From: Ignavibacteria bacterium | GTDB taxonomy: Bacteria > Bacteroidota > Ignavibacteria > Kapaibacteriales > UBA2268 | Direction of reading: 5' to 3' | Length of the DNA: 64,000 nt | Assembly: GCA_016844745.1 (NCBI GenBank) | Contig: JAERMQ010000042.1 | Span: forward strand, 20,057 to 84,056 | Shown here: positions 29,830-38,594 of the stretch, one piece after another | Numbering within the stretch: position 1 is the stretch's first letter | How the letters are laid out: each line of letters opens with the position of its first letter | Position numbers and translations under genes: made by a program | The notes under the pieces: generated by a model | What the model saw: the letters and a program-made list of their open reading frames with translations, nothing else | Databases searched by the model: none | Told to the model about the DNA's origin: nothing

Positions 29830-31065
29830 ATGAATTTTATAAAAATCAAATTTCTATTCTTATCCTTTTTCATTATTATCAATTGTCTCGAAGCTCAGCA
29901 TTGCAAGGATTTTCTTGTTTATGACGGTATGGAGAAGGTTGTCAAATTCGGCATGGACTCCACTACTCACTGGTGGGCTATTACCGAACCTTTCACGAAT
30001 AAAAACAGGGTATTAATCGACGGCTCCTCAAGCGATGTTTATCAATCCGTATCCGAACCTATATTCTCACCCGATGGGTATAGATGGGCTTTTGCTGCCT
30101 GCGATAATAACTACTGTTATATTGTATCGAACGAAGAGAAAATTTCTCTACCTTTTGTTAAAATCACGGAAATTACATTCAGCCCGAATTCCCAGGCATT
30201 GGTCTATGCTTACAAAGAAACCGAAGATGAAATTATAGTTTTGCCGAATAGAAAAATCAAGGTGTACGCAAGATACGGCAGTATGTATTTATCATCGGGT
30301 GGAGAAAGAATTGCCTTCATGGGGAGAAGAGTCGATGGATTCGTACTTAATATTAATGGTCAGGAATCTTCCATATTCGATGAAATAAAACCTTTCGGAT
30401 TCTGGCAGGATGGCACCTTTCTTTTTGCCGGTAGAAGTGGAGACAGATGGCAGATATACAAAGACGGAAAGGCATATCCCGAGAGTTATACCGGTATTTT
30501 CGAACCTACCTTGAATTTATCCGCAAATTGTGCGGCATTTTCAGGAACACTGCTTTCGGGCAAACAAGTCGCAGTACTCATTTCAGAAGAATACTATGAA
30601 CCTCTTATAAGTAAGCAATATGATATTATCGAAAATATTACTTTACATCCGAATTCACCCCTTGTGGCTTTTACGGCAACAAACGACGGCACTCACTATG
30701 TTGTTCTTAGCTCCTCGGAATATTTTGCACCGGGTAATTTCTCCAAAATCAGGTTTACTTATGATGGTTCGGAGCTTTTCTTTATGGGTTGCCAGACTGA
30801 TTGCTATGCAAATATCAACGGACGCAAATTTCCAATGAATTCATTAATCGACCTTCAATATACTTTTGCATGTAAACCCGGTACCCGGACTATTGCATAC
30901 TCGACAAGTTCATCCATAGTATTCAGGTATATCGAAAGAAAAGAATTATACTCCGGTATGATGACCGATGCTACTTCACCGGCACGTTATAATTGGCGTA
31001 CCGACCGTTATGAAGCGCTTGGCAGCATAAATAACCGGATTTATTTAATGACCTGCAAAAACTAA
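29830..31065 (+). CDS. Secreted WD40-like/TolB-like beta-propeller protein
   Basis: About 411 residues from ATG 29830, with a signal peptide (LFLSFFIIINCLEAQ); TTG 29818 is an alternative. The body is a series of short beta repeats ending in phrases such as FSPDGYRWAFAA, FSPNSQALVYAY, LHPNSPLVAFTA and FTYDGSELFF, typical of the PD40/TolB propeller. About six or seven blades fit. Only nine bases lie between the kinase stop and this ATG, so it is probably co-transcribed with the kinase and could supply a periplasmic sensing or partner function; that link is inference. Confidence 0.7.
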   Translation: MNFIKIKFLFLSFFIIINCLEAQHCKDFLVYDGMEKVVKFGMDSTTHWWAITEPFTNKNRVLIDGSSSDVYQSVSEPIFSPDGYRWAFAACDNNYCYIVSNEEKISLPFVKITEITFSPNSQALVYAYKETEDEIIVLPNRKIKVYARYGSMYLSSGGERIAFMGRRVDGFVLNINGQESSIFDEIKPFGFWQDGTFLFAGRSGDRWQIYKDGKAYPESYTGIFEPTLNLSANCAAFSGTLLSGKQVAVLISEEYYEPLISKQYDIIENITLHPNSPLVAFTATNDGTHYVVLSSSEYFAPGNFSKIRFTYDGSELFFMGCQTDCYANINGRKFPMNSLIDLQYTFACKPGTRTIAYSTSSSIVFRYIERKELYSGMMTDATSPARYNWRTDRYEALGSINNRIYLMTCKN

Positions 31066-31071
31066 TAAATA

Positions 31072-31158
31072 AATAATAACACACCCCTTAATCCCCTCTC
31101 AAGAGGGGAATTTGAACATTCCCATCTTGAGAGGGGATTAAGGGGTGTGTTATTATTT
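31072..31158. repeat. Inverted repeat ACACCCCTTAATCCCC, family 1-like
   Basis: Arms AATAATAACACACCCCTTAA and its complement pair over about 38 bases with a ten-base loop. The plan (A-rich outer arm, CCCCTTAATCCCC core, GAGAGG inner stem) resembles family 1, but the sequence differs. It lies seven bases after the propeller gene's stop and is a likely terminator as well. Confidence 0.85.
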
Positions 31159-31224
31159 AACGATGAAACAATTTGATTATTAACTACTATATTTATTTTT
31201 CATCTGATTCTCGTAAAAATTCTA

Positions 31225-31232
31225 TAAATTTG
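31225..31232 (+). promoter_or_regulatory. Candidate -7 box for the GldL-like gene
   Basis: TAAATTTG in TTCTATAAATTTGAG, 41 bases before the ATG at 31274 and beyond the upstream terminator hairpin, so the gene pair appears to have its own promoter. Confidence 0.45.
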
Positions 31233-31273
31233 AGTTTTTTTAAAATATAATTATTAAATAAAAATTATTCAGG

Positions 31274-32059
31274 ATGAAGAAAATCAACACATTCTCCTCG
31301 ATTGATGGGCGTAAGCTGCTGGTCGAAATATTCAGGGAACTCAGGTACGAAAAACAACGTTCTGCTTTATCAACTCTTGCTATCTGCTGGCGGATTTGTA
31401 CTTATGAGAAAAACATTCGCAGGTATGTCCAGAAAGATGTTGAAATAATGCATACACTCGGACTATTCTCCGGTTCTGCACTCTGGATGGAAGAGATACT
31501 GAACCGCTTTTACTTTTCAACCATCAATTCATTCGTATATTTCGGTGCTGCTATTCTGCTTGTTCTAATCGGCGTAAGAAGATTTTCCGAAGTTGTGACA
31601 AATGACATTGTCATCGCCGGAATAGGATTCGAAGCCCTGATGCTGGTTTTAATGTTTATCGTCATGCTTTTTACTCCAAATGAAGATATATCCTTTCAAG
31701 GAAACGGCGATAATAATGAAACAGGGGAATTATTAACCGAAATAGGTGAAATTAGCCGTGATTTTGCCGCTGTTATCCTCCAACTTGAAGAGTTAGGTAA
31801 AACACTATCGGAAATGACCGACAGCCAAAAGAAAATGATTCAATCAATCGATGATATTGCAAAAATCAATGCAAACGCAGTTTCTCCAAATCCGGAGATG
31901 CTCGAGGCAATGAAACAGACAAACCTTGCATTGAATGATTTTAAAACGGCAATTGTATCTCTGAGTGAATCCGTGAAAACTTTAAATAAGGAAGAAATCG
32001 AATTCTCGGTACGAAAAGAAGTTGAGCGATTTCTTGTAAATCAAGTCAGGCAACCATGA
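31274..32059 (+). CDS. Two-helix membrane protein with long coiled coil; candidate divergent GldL/PorL
   Basis: 261 residues. A basic, soluble N-terminal 80 residues is followed by helices at about 85-101 (SFVYFGAAILLVLIGV) and 112-133 (IVIAGIGFEALMLVLMFIV), then an acidic coiled-coil tail at 150-250 (LTEIGEISRDFAAVILQLEE). In GldL/PorL, two N-terminal helices precede a cytoplasmic coiled coil, and helix 2 carries a conserved glutamate in a G..xEA context; E120 in GIGFEAL fits. The next gene encodes a single-helix periplasmic protein of GldM-like size. T9SS cargo in the window shows that such a motor is needed. The N-terminal extension and missing gldK/gldN neighbours weigh against. Alternative: an unrelated two-helix protein. 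Confidence 0.45.
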   Translation: MKKINTFSSIDGRKLLVEIFRELRYEKQRSALSTLAICWRICTYEKNIRRYVQKDVEIMHTLGLFSGSALWMEEILNRFYFSTINSFVYFGAAILLVLIGVRRFSEVVTNDIVIAGIGFEALMLVLMFIVMLFTPNEDISFQGNGDNNETGELLTEIGEISRDFAAVILQLEELGKTLSEMTDSQKKMIQSIDDIAKINANAVSPNPEMLEAMKQTNLALNDFKTAIVSLSESVKTLNKEEIEFSVRKEVERFLVNQVRQP

Positions 32060-32170
32060 TTGGTTAATTATTGATGAAATTGTTATTTATAATTAGAATT
32101 TAGAGTTCTTATAAATCAAGTTAGGCAACCAAAACCGGTTAATTATAGATGAGGCAGTTATTTATTAGAA
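32031..32170. repeat. 75-bp tandem duplication across a gene junction
   Basis: 32031-32098 (TTCTTGTAAATCAAGTCAGG..) and 32106-32170 (TTCTTATAAATCAAGTTAGG..) are about 80 percent alike. The first copy encodes the last residues of the GldL-like protein; the second contains the start of the GldM-like protein. The first copy keeps a vestigial start, ATG 32073, opening a nine-codon frame that ends in TAG. Confidence 0.8.
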
Positions 32171-33645
32171 GAAAAAGGGTAGTCGAGATATATTTTGTAT
32201 TGTATCTTGCTGCATTGATATTGTTATTGCCCGATACTCATCCATATACCAACTCATCTCAATCACCATCCAATAAAATACAAACATTGCCATTTAATCT
32301 ATATCCGAATAAAAATGTTCTTACCTGCCGAATGGTAATGGACAGTGCCGGATACCGAATTTTATCAATAGATTCAATAAATACGATTTATTTTGCAGGC
32401 AATGTATCAGATGTGAAATTCGAATTTACAGTTGAGGACCAATCCCTTAATCAACGACTGACCCTGAAATCAGAGGGGCAGACCCATTCCAAATATTTTC
32501 GTCTTGAAGAACGCTCCGAGCAACAGGCAGCAAATTTTATTTGGAAACCTCCACTGAATGAAAAGATTAATAAAACATACTTAGTGAAAGTAGTTGCAAC
32601 TGCCAGGGCAAAAGTAAATTCGGCAGATGGCGTAGTACTCGCCGGGCAAAGTTATCAGGTGCAGACTCAGTTCAGCCTGAATGTCAGCTATCTTGGTCCG
32701 TTGGCTTCTAATGATATTAATAATCAAAGAACATCCGGTTCGAGCCCCGGTTCTACGGAGCAATTAAATCCGGCAATAATGGAATTTCTTCGACAGGCTC
32801 CTCCAAATGAAGTATTTCTTAAAGCACAATACGATAACATACCATTGATAACACGCCAGACATGGAAAAATAGTATTGATGTTTACGGGATTAGCAAGCT
32901 GGATATGGACAAAACAGTTCAACTTATCGTTAAACAAATACCACAAAACAACCAGGGCAAAGCCTGGATTAAAGATATTTCCCAGAACAGGATAACAGTT
33001 GTCGGGATAGCTCCTGTTCAGGGAAGTCTACGGGTTGAACTTAAATTATTAAGGAGGAGCGATGGTAAGCAACTATCTATTGATTTTTCTGTGAATTCAA
33101 ATCCACTGGAAGAACCTATTTTCGAAACTGTTATGCACCCGGAACGGCAGTATGAAATCAATCCAAATCTGCCATTGATAGCAGGACAGAATTGCAAAGC
33201 TTTTCTAAAAGAAGACAACAAAATCAGGGCTGTTAGTTCTCAGGGCGAATCATTTAAATTTACACCCGACCAATCCGATAACGGCAAAGTTTTCACTCTC
33301 GAGCGATATTTCAACGATAGCCTGGTCGGACAAATCTATAATCTTTCTGTGAGTGACTATCAGGAACCGGAGATTATACGTTTTTGGCAATTAAAAGATG
33401 CCATTAGGATGGAAACCCGTTCTTTTGGTATTGCTAAGGGCAGGAAGAATTTTATTGAGTTTTTAGAAATTTCCGGAAATGCAACCTGGAGGGAAATATT
33501 CGGCTCAACAAAGGAAGACTCAAAAAATAAAATTTATAACCAGATATTCGAAATTACTCCGAAAAATCCTGCAATACCCTTTTCATTCAATGTACGAGCC
33601 GTTGACAGGTCAGGTAAGAAAAGCGTACAAAAGAGCTATCCCTGA
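32149..33645 (+). CDS. Single-helix periplasmic protein; candidate divergent GldM/PorM
   Basis: 498 residues. A basic N-terminus (RQLFIRRKRVVE) leads into one helix at about 13-28 (IYFVLYLAALILLLPD), then a large beta-rich periplasmic part of several Ig-like units (VKFEFTVEDQSLNQRLTLKS, RVELKLLRRSDGKQLSIDF, FSFNVRAVDRSGKK). No catalytic motif is visible. GldM/PorM has this plan and about 500 residues: one N-terminal helix that pairs with GldL in the motor, then stacked periplasmic domains. A canonical helical D1 domain is not obvious. I infer a GldM-like role mainly from the gene pair, size and topology. Confidence 0.42.
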   Translation: MRQLFIRRKRVVEIYFVLYLAALILLLPDTHPYTNSSQSPSNKIQTLPFNLYPNKNVLTCRMVMDSAGYRILSIDSINTIYFAGNVSDVKFEFTVEDQSLNQRLTLKSEGQTHSKYFRLEERSEQQAANFIWKPPLNEKINKTYLVKVVATARAKVNSADGVVLAGQSYQVQTQFSLNVSYLGPLASNDINNQRTSGSSPGSTEQLNPAIMEFLRQAPPNEVFLKAQYDNIPLITRQTWKNSIDVYGISKLDMDKTVQLIVKQIPQNNQGKAWIKDISQNRITVVGIAPVQGSLRVELKLLRRSDGKQLSIDFSVNSNPLEEPIFETVMHPERQYEINPNLPLIAGQNCKAFLKEDNKIRAVSSQGESFKFTPDQSDNGKVFTLERYFNDSLVGQIYNLSVSDYQEPEIIRFWQLKDAIRMETRSFGIAKGRKNFIEFLEISGNATWREIFGSTKEDSKNKIYNQIFEITPKNPAIPFSFNVRAVDRSGKKSVQKSYP

Positions 33646-33715
33646 TTGGATTGTAACTTTTATTTGTAATAATCGTAATTTGTAAAGTAGAAAAAATGCA
33701 CTTAAGGAATTAAAA

Positions 33716-35173
33716 ATGAAATCTTGGATTGTTATAATTTTTTTTATATCAACAATAGGCAGTTCGGCACAAAGAGCCGGTGTTCCTTATTCGAATGATG
33801 ATAAAACCAAACTACCTCCTCAATTAAGCCTGAATCAATGCCTTCAACTTGCACTTAAACAGAATTTCGATATAATATTAAATGCTCCGAAAAAAGAATC
33901 AGCCGAAGCAGCCTTATCGAGTGCTTTTGCTACATATCTCCCTTCGGTTTATTTCAATAGCGGCTATAGGCATGAATTTAAGAATTATGGTACAACAATA
34001 TCATCAAATTCTTCTTCACCGAATAATCCGTATGATTCTTCAACAAATTCTGTAATGTGGGCTGCTTATAGAGCATCAAATATGCTCATGAGCCCTATAT
34101 TGTCTCAAATGCAAAACAGTAATATATCATTATCAAATAATTATTATAACATGAGTTTATCGGCAAACCTGATACTTTTCGATGGTATGAACAGGGAAGC
34201 AAATTTAGAAAAGGCAAAAAAATCGGTAGAAGCTGTGATTAAATCGAATAATCAATTGGAAAGAAATGTCCTAATCAGTGTTTACCGGGATTATATAGAT
34301 GTAATAAGAAATAAACAAATTGTTCACGTACGAAACGAAAATTTCAATCTGGGAAATAAGGAATTAGAGAGGATTCAGGCTCAATACTCTGCAGGAGTTG
34401 TACCGATGAGCAATGTATATGCCCAGCAGGCAGACCTTGGAAGTCGCGAGCTTGAATTAATCACAGCAGATAATAACGTGCGTCTCTCAAAAGCCAAATT
34501 GCTAATTAATATCGGTTATAATGCAGATACTGCTATTGATTTCGAAAATCAAAGCCTCCCCGATTCGATAACCAATACCGAAATGCAACAATTCAGAACC
34601 TCAGTCGGTTCTTATGAAGAGTGTATGAAAAAGGCAATGTCGAAGCGAAATGATTTTGCTGCTGCCGGGTTAGCTGTTGAGTCAGCCCATTCCGGCATTA
34701 CTGCTGCGCAAAGCGGATACTATCCTCGAATTTCGGCATCCGGCGGCTGGAGTTGGGCTAATTCGGAATTCAGTCAATTCGACCAGGGACTTTCGTCATT
34801 CGGATTAAGTTTATCCTTTCCGGTATTCGATAACCTGATGACACGCAGCCAGGTTCAATCAGCTCAATTGCAGCTTGAGCAGAGGAAGGTCGAACAGCTT
34901 CATCTCGAGCAGCAGATTCGTGGCGCTGTTCAAGCTGCATTCCTGATTTTGGACGCAGCCGAAAAACAAATTGAAATAACTAATCGTGCAATGCGTTCTG
35001 CGTTAATGAACTACGAAAGTACTAATGAACGATATAAAGTAGGCGCAGCAAACATTACAGAGCTTCAAACAGCAAATAACCAACTCGTCGGTATGCAAAT
35101 TAACCGGGTCAATGCAGTATATAATTATATAATGGCTCAGAAGGAATTGCTGTATGCTATTGGTGAGTTATAA
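33716..35173 (+). CDS. TolC-family outer membrane efflux protein
   Basis: 485 residues. Signal peptide 1-19 (VIIFFISTIGSSAQ). The OEP-family opening LSLNQCLQLALKQNFDIIL is followed by two helical repeats (ELERIQAQYSAGVVPMSNVY and YESTNERYKVGAANITELQT), each with the conserved G between helices. SLSFPVFDNLMTRSQVQSAQ is the usual beta-strand to helix transition. Probably the outer-membrane channel for the MacA/MacB-type pump encoded 1.4 kb downstream, although an RDD gene and a palindrome intervene. Confidence 0.88.
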   Translation: MKSWIVIIFFISTIGSSAQRAGVPYSNDDKTKLPPQLSLNQCLQLALKQNFDIILNAPKKESAEAALSSAFATYLPSVYFNSGYRHEFKNYGTTISSNSSSPNNPYDSSTNSVMWAAYRASNMLMSPILSQMQNSNISLSNNYYNMSLSANLILFDGMNREANLEKAKKSVEAVIKSNNQLERNVLISVYRDYIDVIRNKQIVHVRNENFNLGNKELERIQAQYSAGVVPMSNVYAQQADLGSRELELITADNNVRLSKAKLLINIGYNADTAIDFENQSLPDSITNTEMQQFRTSVGSYEECMKKAMSKRNDFAAAGLAVESAHSGITAAQSGYYPRISASGGWSWANSEFSQFDQGLSSFGLSLSFPVFDNLMTRSQVQSAQLQLEQRKVEQLHLEQQIRGAVQAAFLILDAAEKQIEITNRAMRSALMNYESTNERYKVGAANITELQTANNQLVGMQINRVNAVYNYIMAQKELLYAIGEL

Positions 35174-35230
35174 TTTGTAGTATTTTATCATTCTGAACTT
35201 TAGAATAATTGAAAAGAAATGACAAATTCA

Positions 35231-35310
35231 AGAGAAACCCCCTAACCCCCTTTGAAAAAGTGGGAATAAATTGTTCCCCCTTTTTCAAAGGGGGTTAGGG
35301 GGTTTCTCTT
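35231..35310. repeat. GC-rich inverted repeat, family 1 copy c
   Basis: AGAGAAACCCCCTAACCCCC on the left pairs with GGGGGTTAGGGGGTTTCTCT on the right. It lies between TolC and RDD genes and, as at copy b, creates a spurious in-frame extension of the downstream gene. Confidence 0.88.
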
Positions 35311-35351
35311 TGTATAACTTTTATTATGAATTAACATCTGGGATAATATAT

Positions 35352-36038
35352 ATGAAATGTGAAAAATGCGGTAATGAATATCCTTCTCAATATTTTTTTA
35401 CTACTCCGACAATTTGCACTGAATGCTTTAAGCGTCTGCCGGTTGAGGAGCAGCAAAGGTTATTCACCCAATTGCAATATATGAATCCCGTAGATGAATC
35501 GACCTTTTTCAGGGTTGGTTTCGGATTACGGTTCGGCGCTGCATTCATAGATATTGTTTTATTATACATTGTTTATTTGATTGCATTGAAGTTTTCAGGA
35601 CTGGAGACCCATTTGGAATCGATTGACAGGATGCAATTATTTAATCAGGCTTATATTTTGGCTAATATGGAAATTTTTTATGAGATAATTCGAATTGCTA
35701 TTACCGCTGCTCTGTTCACATTTTTAATATTAATGATTCCTGAAATTTTATTAGCCGGCAGTATTGGGAAATTTATATTGAAATTACGCATAGCATCGGC
35801 AAACAGGACACCAGCAGGCTATTATAAATTAATAATCCGGTTTCTTGCAAAGCATGCGTGGTTCCTCGTTTTAGCGCCTGCTTATTTTGTAAAAGCAGAA
35901 TTTCTGTCATGGTTATTTATTATTTTGTTTTTATCAACTATTGTCGGCTGTTTCTATGCTTTATCGCCCAAAGCGCAGGCTTTCCATGATATGTTGGCGG
36001 GTACTGCGGTGTTCAGGACGAGGGACTTACTTAAATAA
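35352..36038 (+). CDS. RDD-family membrane protein with N-terminal zinc ribbon
   Basis: About 228 residues from ATG 35352; an upstream frame crosses the palindrome and is not used. Two CxxC pairs (KCEKCGNE and TICTECFK) form a zinc ribbon in the first 30 residues. The RDD domain follows with LRFGAAFIDIVLLYIVYLIA, a second pair of helices, GSIGKFILKLRIAS (its basic RDD core), and a last helix near FIILFLSTIVGCFYAL. Ion or solute transport has been proposed for RDD proteins, but its function here is unknown. It sits between the TolC gene and the rest of the efflux operon. Confidence 0.82.
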   Translation: MKCEKCGNEYPSQYFFTTPTICTECFKRLPVEEQQRLFTQLQYMNPVDESTFFRVGFGLRFGAAFIDIVLLYIVYLIALKFSGLETHLESIDRMQLFNQAYILANMEIFYEIIRIAITAALFTFLILMIPEILLAGSIGKFILKLRIASANRTPAGYYKLIIRFLAKHAWFLVLAPAYFVKAEFLSWLFIILFLSTIVGCFYALSPKAQAFHDMLAGTAVFRTRDLLK

Positions 36039-36076
36039 TTCTGAATTCTGAATTATGAATTATGAATTCTGAATTT
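36038..36076. repeat. Heptamer array (TGAATTC/TGAATTA)
   Basis: Five units of seven bases (AATTCTG..AATTATG variants) start exactly at the RDD stop codon. The same heptamer makes up 41315-41353. Confidence 0.85.
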
Positions 36077-36116
36077 TTGATTATAATATTATAAATAAGA
36101 TTTAAATTCTTTGATA

Positions 36117-36200
36117 TTAGAATTAAGATTTTAGATGTTAGAATTAAGATTTTAGATGTTAGAATTAAGATTTGAGTTGTAAGAATTGAGTTTTGAGTTG
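36117..36200. repeat. 21-bp tandem repeat, 4 units
   Basis: Units TTAGAATTAAGATTTTAGAT+G, two identical and two diverged (TTGAG for TTTAG). The period is three times seven, the same as the next array, although the sequence is unrelated. Confidence 0.85.
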
Positions 36201-36236
36201 TAATTGTTATTATCAAAGTATTATAAAGTAAAAAAA

Positions 36237-36383
36237 AATGAGTTAGTTGAAGAAGAAAATGAGTTAGTTGAAGATAAAAATGAGTTAGTTGAAGATAAAA
36301 ATGAGTTAGTTGAAGATAAAAATGAGTTAGTTGAAGAAGAAAATGAGTCCGATGAAGATAAAAATGAGTCCGATGAAGATAAA
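36237..36383. repeat. 21-bp minisatellite, 7 units; open as (NELVEDK)n
   Basis: Units AATGAGTTAGTTGAAGATAA+A repeat seven times, the last two with GTCCGA for GTTAGT. In one frame they spell NELVEEE, NELVEDK (three times), NELVEEE, NESDEDK (twice), running on to a stop at 36410. The changes GTT to TCC and GAA/GAT keep an acidic heptapeptide, which would suit selection on a protein. But no ATG precedes it in frame (only TTG 36204) and no ribosome site is seen, so I list it as a repeat, not a gene. Confidence 0.8.
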
Positions 36384-36542
36384 TATATGTTCAATGAAGG
36401 AAATAATTAATAAGAATTAGTAATTTAAAACAAAAAAATAGAATTTATTAACCCGGAAATTTATTCGTTTGAATTGTAATTGCTTTTTTATAATTAAAAT
36501 ATTACAGAAAAAAATTTAATCATAATAAAACAGGTCTATGAA

Positions 36543-37850
36543 ATGGCAAAGAAAAAATCAAAAAAGAAAGCCATAGTAATCATTTCCATTTTGGTTTTAA
36601 TTGGAATAATAACAACTGTTGCTGTTATTCAAAGCTCTAAAGAAAAGTCGATTAAAGTAACAATCGATAAAGTAAGTAAAAGAACGATAACTCAGAGTGT
36701 CGCTGCAACCGGCAAAGTTGAGCCGGAAACCGAAGTAAAAATTTCATCGCAAACGAGTGGCGAAATAATATTTCTTGGAGTGCAGGAGGGCGATAAAGTC
36801 AGGAATAATCAGTTATTGGTTCGCATTAATCCTGATATAATCGAAACCCAGGTCGAGCAATTTAAAGCCGGAGCAGACGCTGCAAAAATGGAAATCGAAG
36901 CCCGTCTTGCCGAAAAAGAACGTGCTGAAGCTGAGTTCTCCCGCATTATTGAATTATATAAAAAGGAATTTGTTTCGAAACAGGATTTCGACCGCTCGAA
37001 AACTACGGTTGACCAGGCAATTTCCGGTTATAAATCTGCGTTATCTCGCTATGAACAGGCTGAAGCTGGGTTTAAACAAATCCAAAGAAGCATGAACAGA
37101 ACTTCAATTTTCTCTCCAATTTCGGGTGTTTGCACGAAACTTTCTATTGAAAAGGGAGAAAAAGTTGTTGGTACGGAAATGATGGCGGGAACTGAAATGA
37201 TGAAAATCTCCGACCTTACGGTAATGAATGCAGTTGTAGATGTTGACGAAAATGATATTGTGCTTGTTAAAGTTGATGACCCTGTGAAAATCGAAATCGA
37301 TGCTTATCCTGATAGAGTATTTCCCGGTAAGGTGATTGAAATAGGACATTCGGCAAAGACTAATCAATTGGGAACCCAGGATGCGGTTACAAATTTTTCT
37401 GTTAAAATAAGAATCTTGGAGATTGAAGCGAGCCTTCGTCCGGGAATGAGTTGCAATGCTGAAATTGAAACCCAAACAAAAGAAAATGTCCTTTCCGTAC
37501 CGTTGCAAGCCGTAACCATTCGCGATACAAAGAAAGAAGATGCAACAAAGGTCGATGAAGATGACCATGGGGTAAGACAGGATAAATCAGATAAAGAAAA
37601 GAAACAAAAAACCAAACGTCCGCAATCCGTCGTATTTAAGAAGAATGGTAACAAAGTCAAGATGGTAAATGTCGAAACGGGAATAAGCGATAATGGATAT
37701 ATAGAAATCACGAGTGGTTTGAAGGAGAAAGAAGAAATCGTTAGCGGCAGCTTCCAGGCGGTAAGCCGCGAACTGAACGACGAATCGGAAATCAGGGTTG
37801 ATTCAACGAACCAAAAATCAAAGAAAACACAAAACGAAAAGAAAAAGTAA
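36543..37850 (+). CDS. MacA-like periplasmic adaptor (RND/HlyD family)
   Basis: 435 residues. One N-terminal helix at 10-29 (IVIISILVLIGIITTVAVI). Lipoyl half-motifs are KISSQTSGEIIFLGVQEGDKV and NRTSIFSPISGVCTKLSIEKG, separated by a coiled coil at about 105-170. The beta-barrel part is VNAVVDVDENDIVLVKVDDP-like and ends with LRPGMSCNAEIETQ. A lysine-rich insertion at about 340-360 and the tail SKKTQNEKKK are low complexity. It links the inner-membrane MacB-type components to TolC. It ends one base before the ATPase start, so the two are translationally tight. Confidence 0.9.
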   Translation: MAKKKSKKKAIVIISILVLIGIITTVAVIQSSKEKSIKVTIDKVSKRTITQSVAATGKVEPETEVKISSQTSGEIIFLGVQEGDKVRNNQLLVRINPDIIETQVEQFKAGADAAKMEIEARLAEKERAEAEFSRIIELYKKEFVSKQDFDRSKTTVDQAISGYKSALSRYEQAEAGFKQIQRSMNRTSIFSPISGVCTKLSIEKGEKVVGTEMMAGTEMMKISDLTVMNAVVDVDENDIVLVKVDDPVKIEIDAYPDRVFPGKVIEIGHSAKTNQLGTQDAVTNFSVKIRILEIEASLRPGMSCNAEIETQTKENVLSVPLQAVTIRDTKKEDATKVDEDDHGVRQDKSDKEKKQKTKRPQSVVFKKNGNKVKMVNVETGISDNGYIEITSGLKEKEEIVSGSFQAVSRELNDESEIRVDSTNQKSKKTQNEKKK

Positions 37851-38588
37851 ATGAGTGAAATAATTGAAACGGAAAAAAATCCTTTAATCAGGATAGAGCA
37901 TATATCTAAGGTATATGAGATGGGTGTTGAGAAAGTGTATGCTATTCGGGATATTTCCATCAATATTTATAAGAACGAATATCTTGCAATCATGGGTCCA
38001 TCAGGCTCGGGTAAATCCACGCTGATGAATATACTCGGATGCCTTGATACTCCAACAAGCGGGCTTTATCACTTCACCGGTTTGGATGTAAGCGATATGG
38101 ATGATAACGAACTTGCCGGCATTAGGAATAAAGAAATTGGATTTGTTTTCCAGACTTTCAATCTTTTACCGCGTGCTTCATCATTGAAAAATGTAGAGCT
38201 GCCGTTGGTTTATGGTGGTGTATCTTCTTCGTTGCGAAAGGAAAAGGCAATGGCAACTCTAACTGATGTCGGTCTTGGTGACAGGGCTCATCATAAACCA
38301 AATGAACTTTCCGGTGGTCAGAGGCAGCGAGTTGCAATTGCCAGGGCGCTGGTTACTAATCCGTCAATAATATTAGCCGATGAGCCGACAGGTAATCTCG
38401 ATACTAAAACAGGTGAAGATTTAATGATACTCTTTAATTCACTTTGGCAGAAAGGCAATACCATAATCATTGTAACGCATGAGGAATTTATAGCTCGTCA
38501 TGCCCATAGAATCATCCGGCTGCGCGATGGATTGATTGAAAGCGAAGAGGTGAATCCGAATCCTACTTACAGTTTAATGAAAAATTAA
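37851..38588 (+). CDS. MacB/LolD-type ABC transporter ATPase
   Basis: 245 residues with complete nucleotide-binding features: Walker [10 protein letters not shown] at 49-57, Q-loop [11 protein letters not shown], signature [15 protein letters not shown], Walker [12 protein letters not shown] and H-loop IIVTHEE. The LSGGQRQR and DEPTGNLD wording is that of the MacB/LolD/FtsE group, working with FtsX-type permeases in mechanotransmission export. In MacB the ATPase is fused to the permease; here it is a separate gene, with two permeases following. Confidence 0.95.
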   Translation: MSEIIETEKNPLIRIEHISKVYEMGVEKVYAIRDISINIYKNEYLAIMGPSGSGKSTLMNILGCLDTPTSGLYHFTGLDVSDMDDNELAGIRNKEIGFVFQTFNLLPRASSLKNVELPLVYGGVSSSLRKEKAMATLTDVGLGDRAHHKPNELSGGQRQRVAIARALVTNPSIILADEPTGNLDTKTGEDLMILFNSLWQKGNTIIIVTHEEFIARHAHRIIRLRDGLIESEEVNPNPTYSLMKN

Positions 38589-38594
38589 TTAAAA

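Larger units (their letters stand above)
36039..36542. other. Repeat-dense region upstream of the macA-like gene
   Basis: 504 bases with no gene I can support. Order: a 7-bp TGAATTC/TGAATTA array (36038-36076), four 21-bp units (36117-36200), seven 21-bp units of another type (36237-36383), and 150 AT-rich bases leading to the macA-like start. Confidence 0.6.

Noticed and set aside
35271..35351. Upstream extension of the RDD gene
   Set aside because: Again palindrome sequence; the zinc ribbon begins exactly at ATG 35352.
36031..36216. Minus-strand frame of repeated ILILTSK
   Set aside because: It is the complement of heptamer and 21-bp repeats; no start signal or complex sequence.
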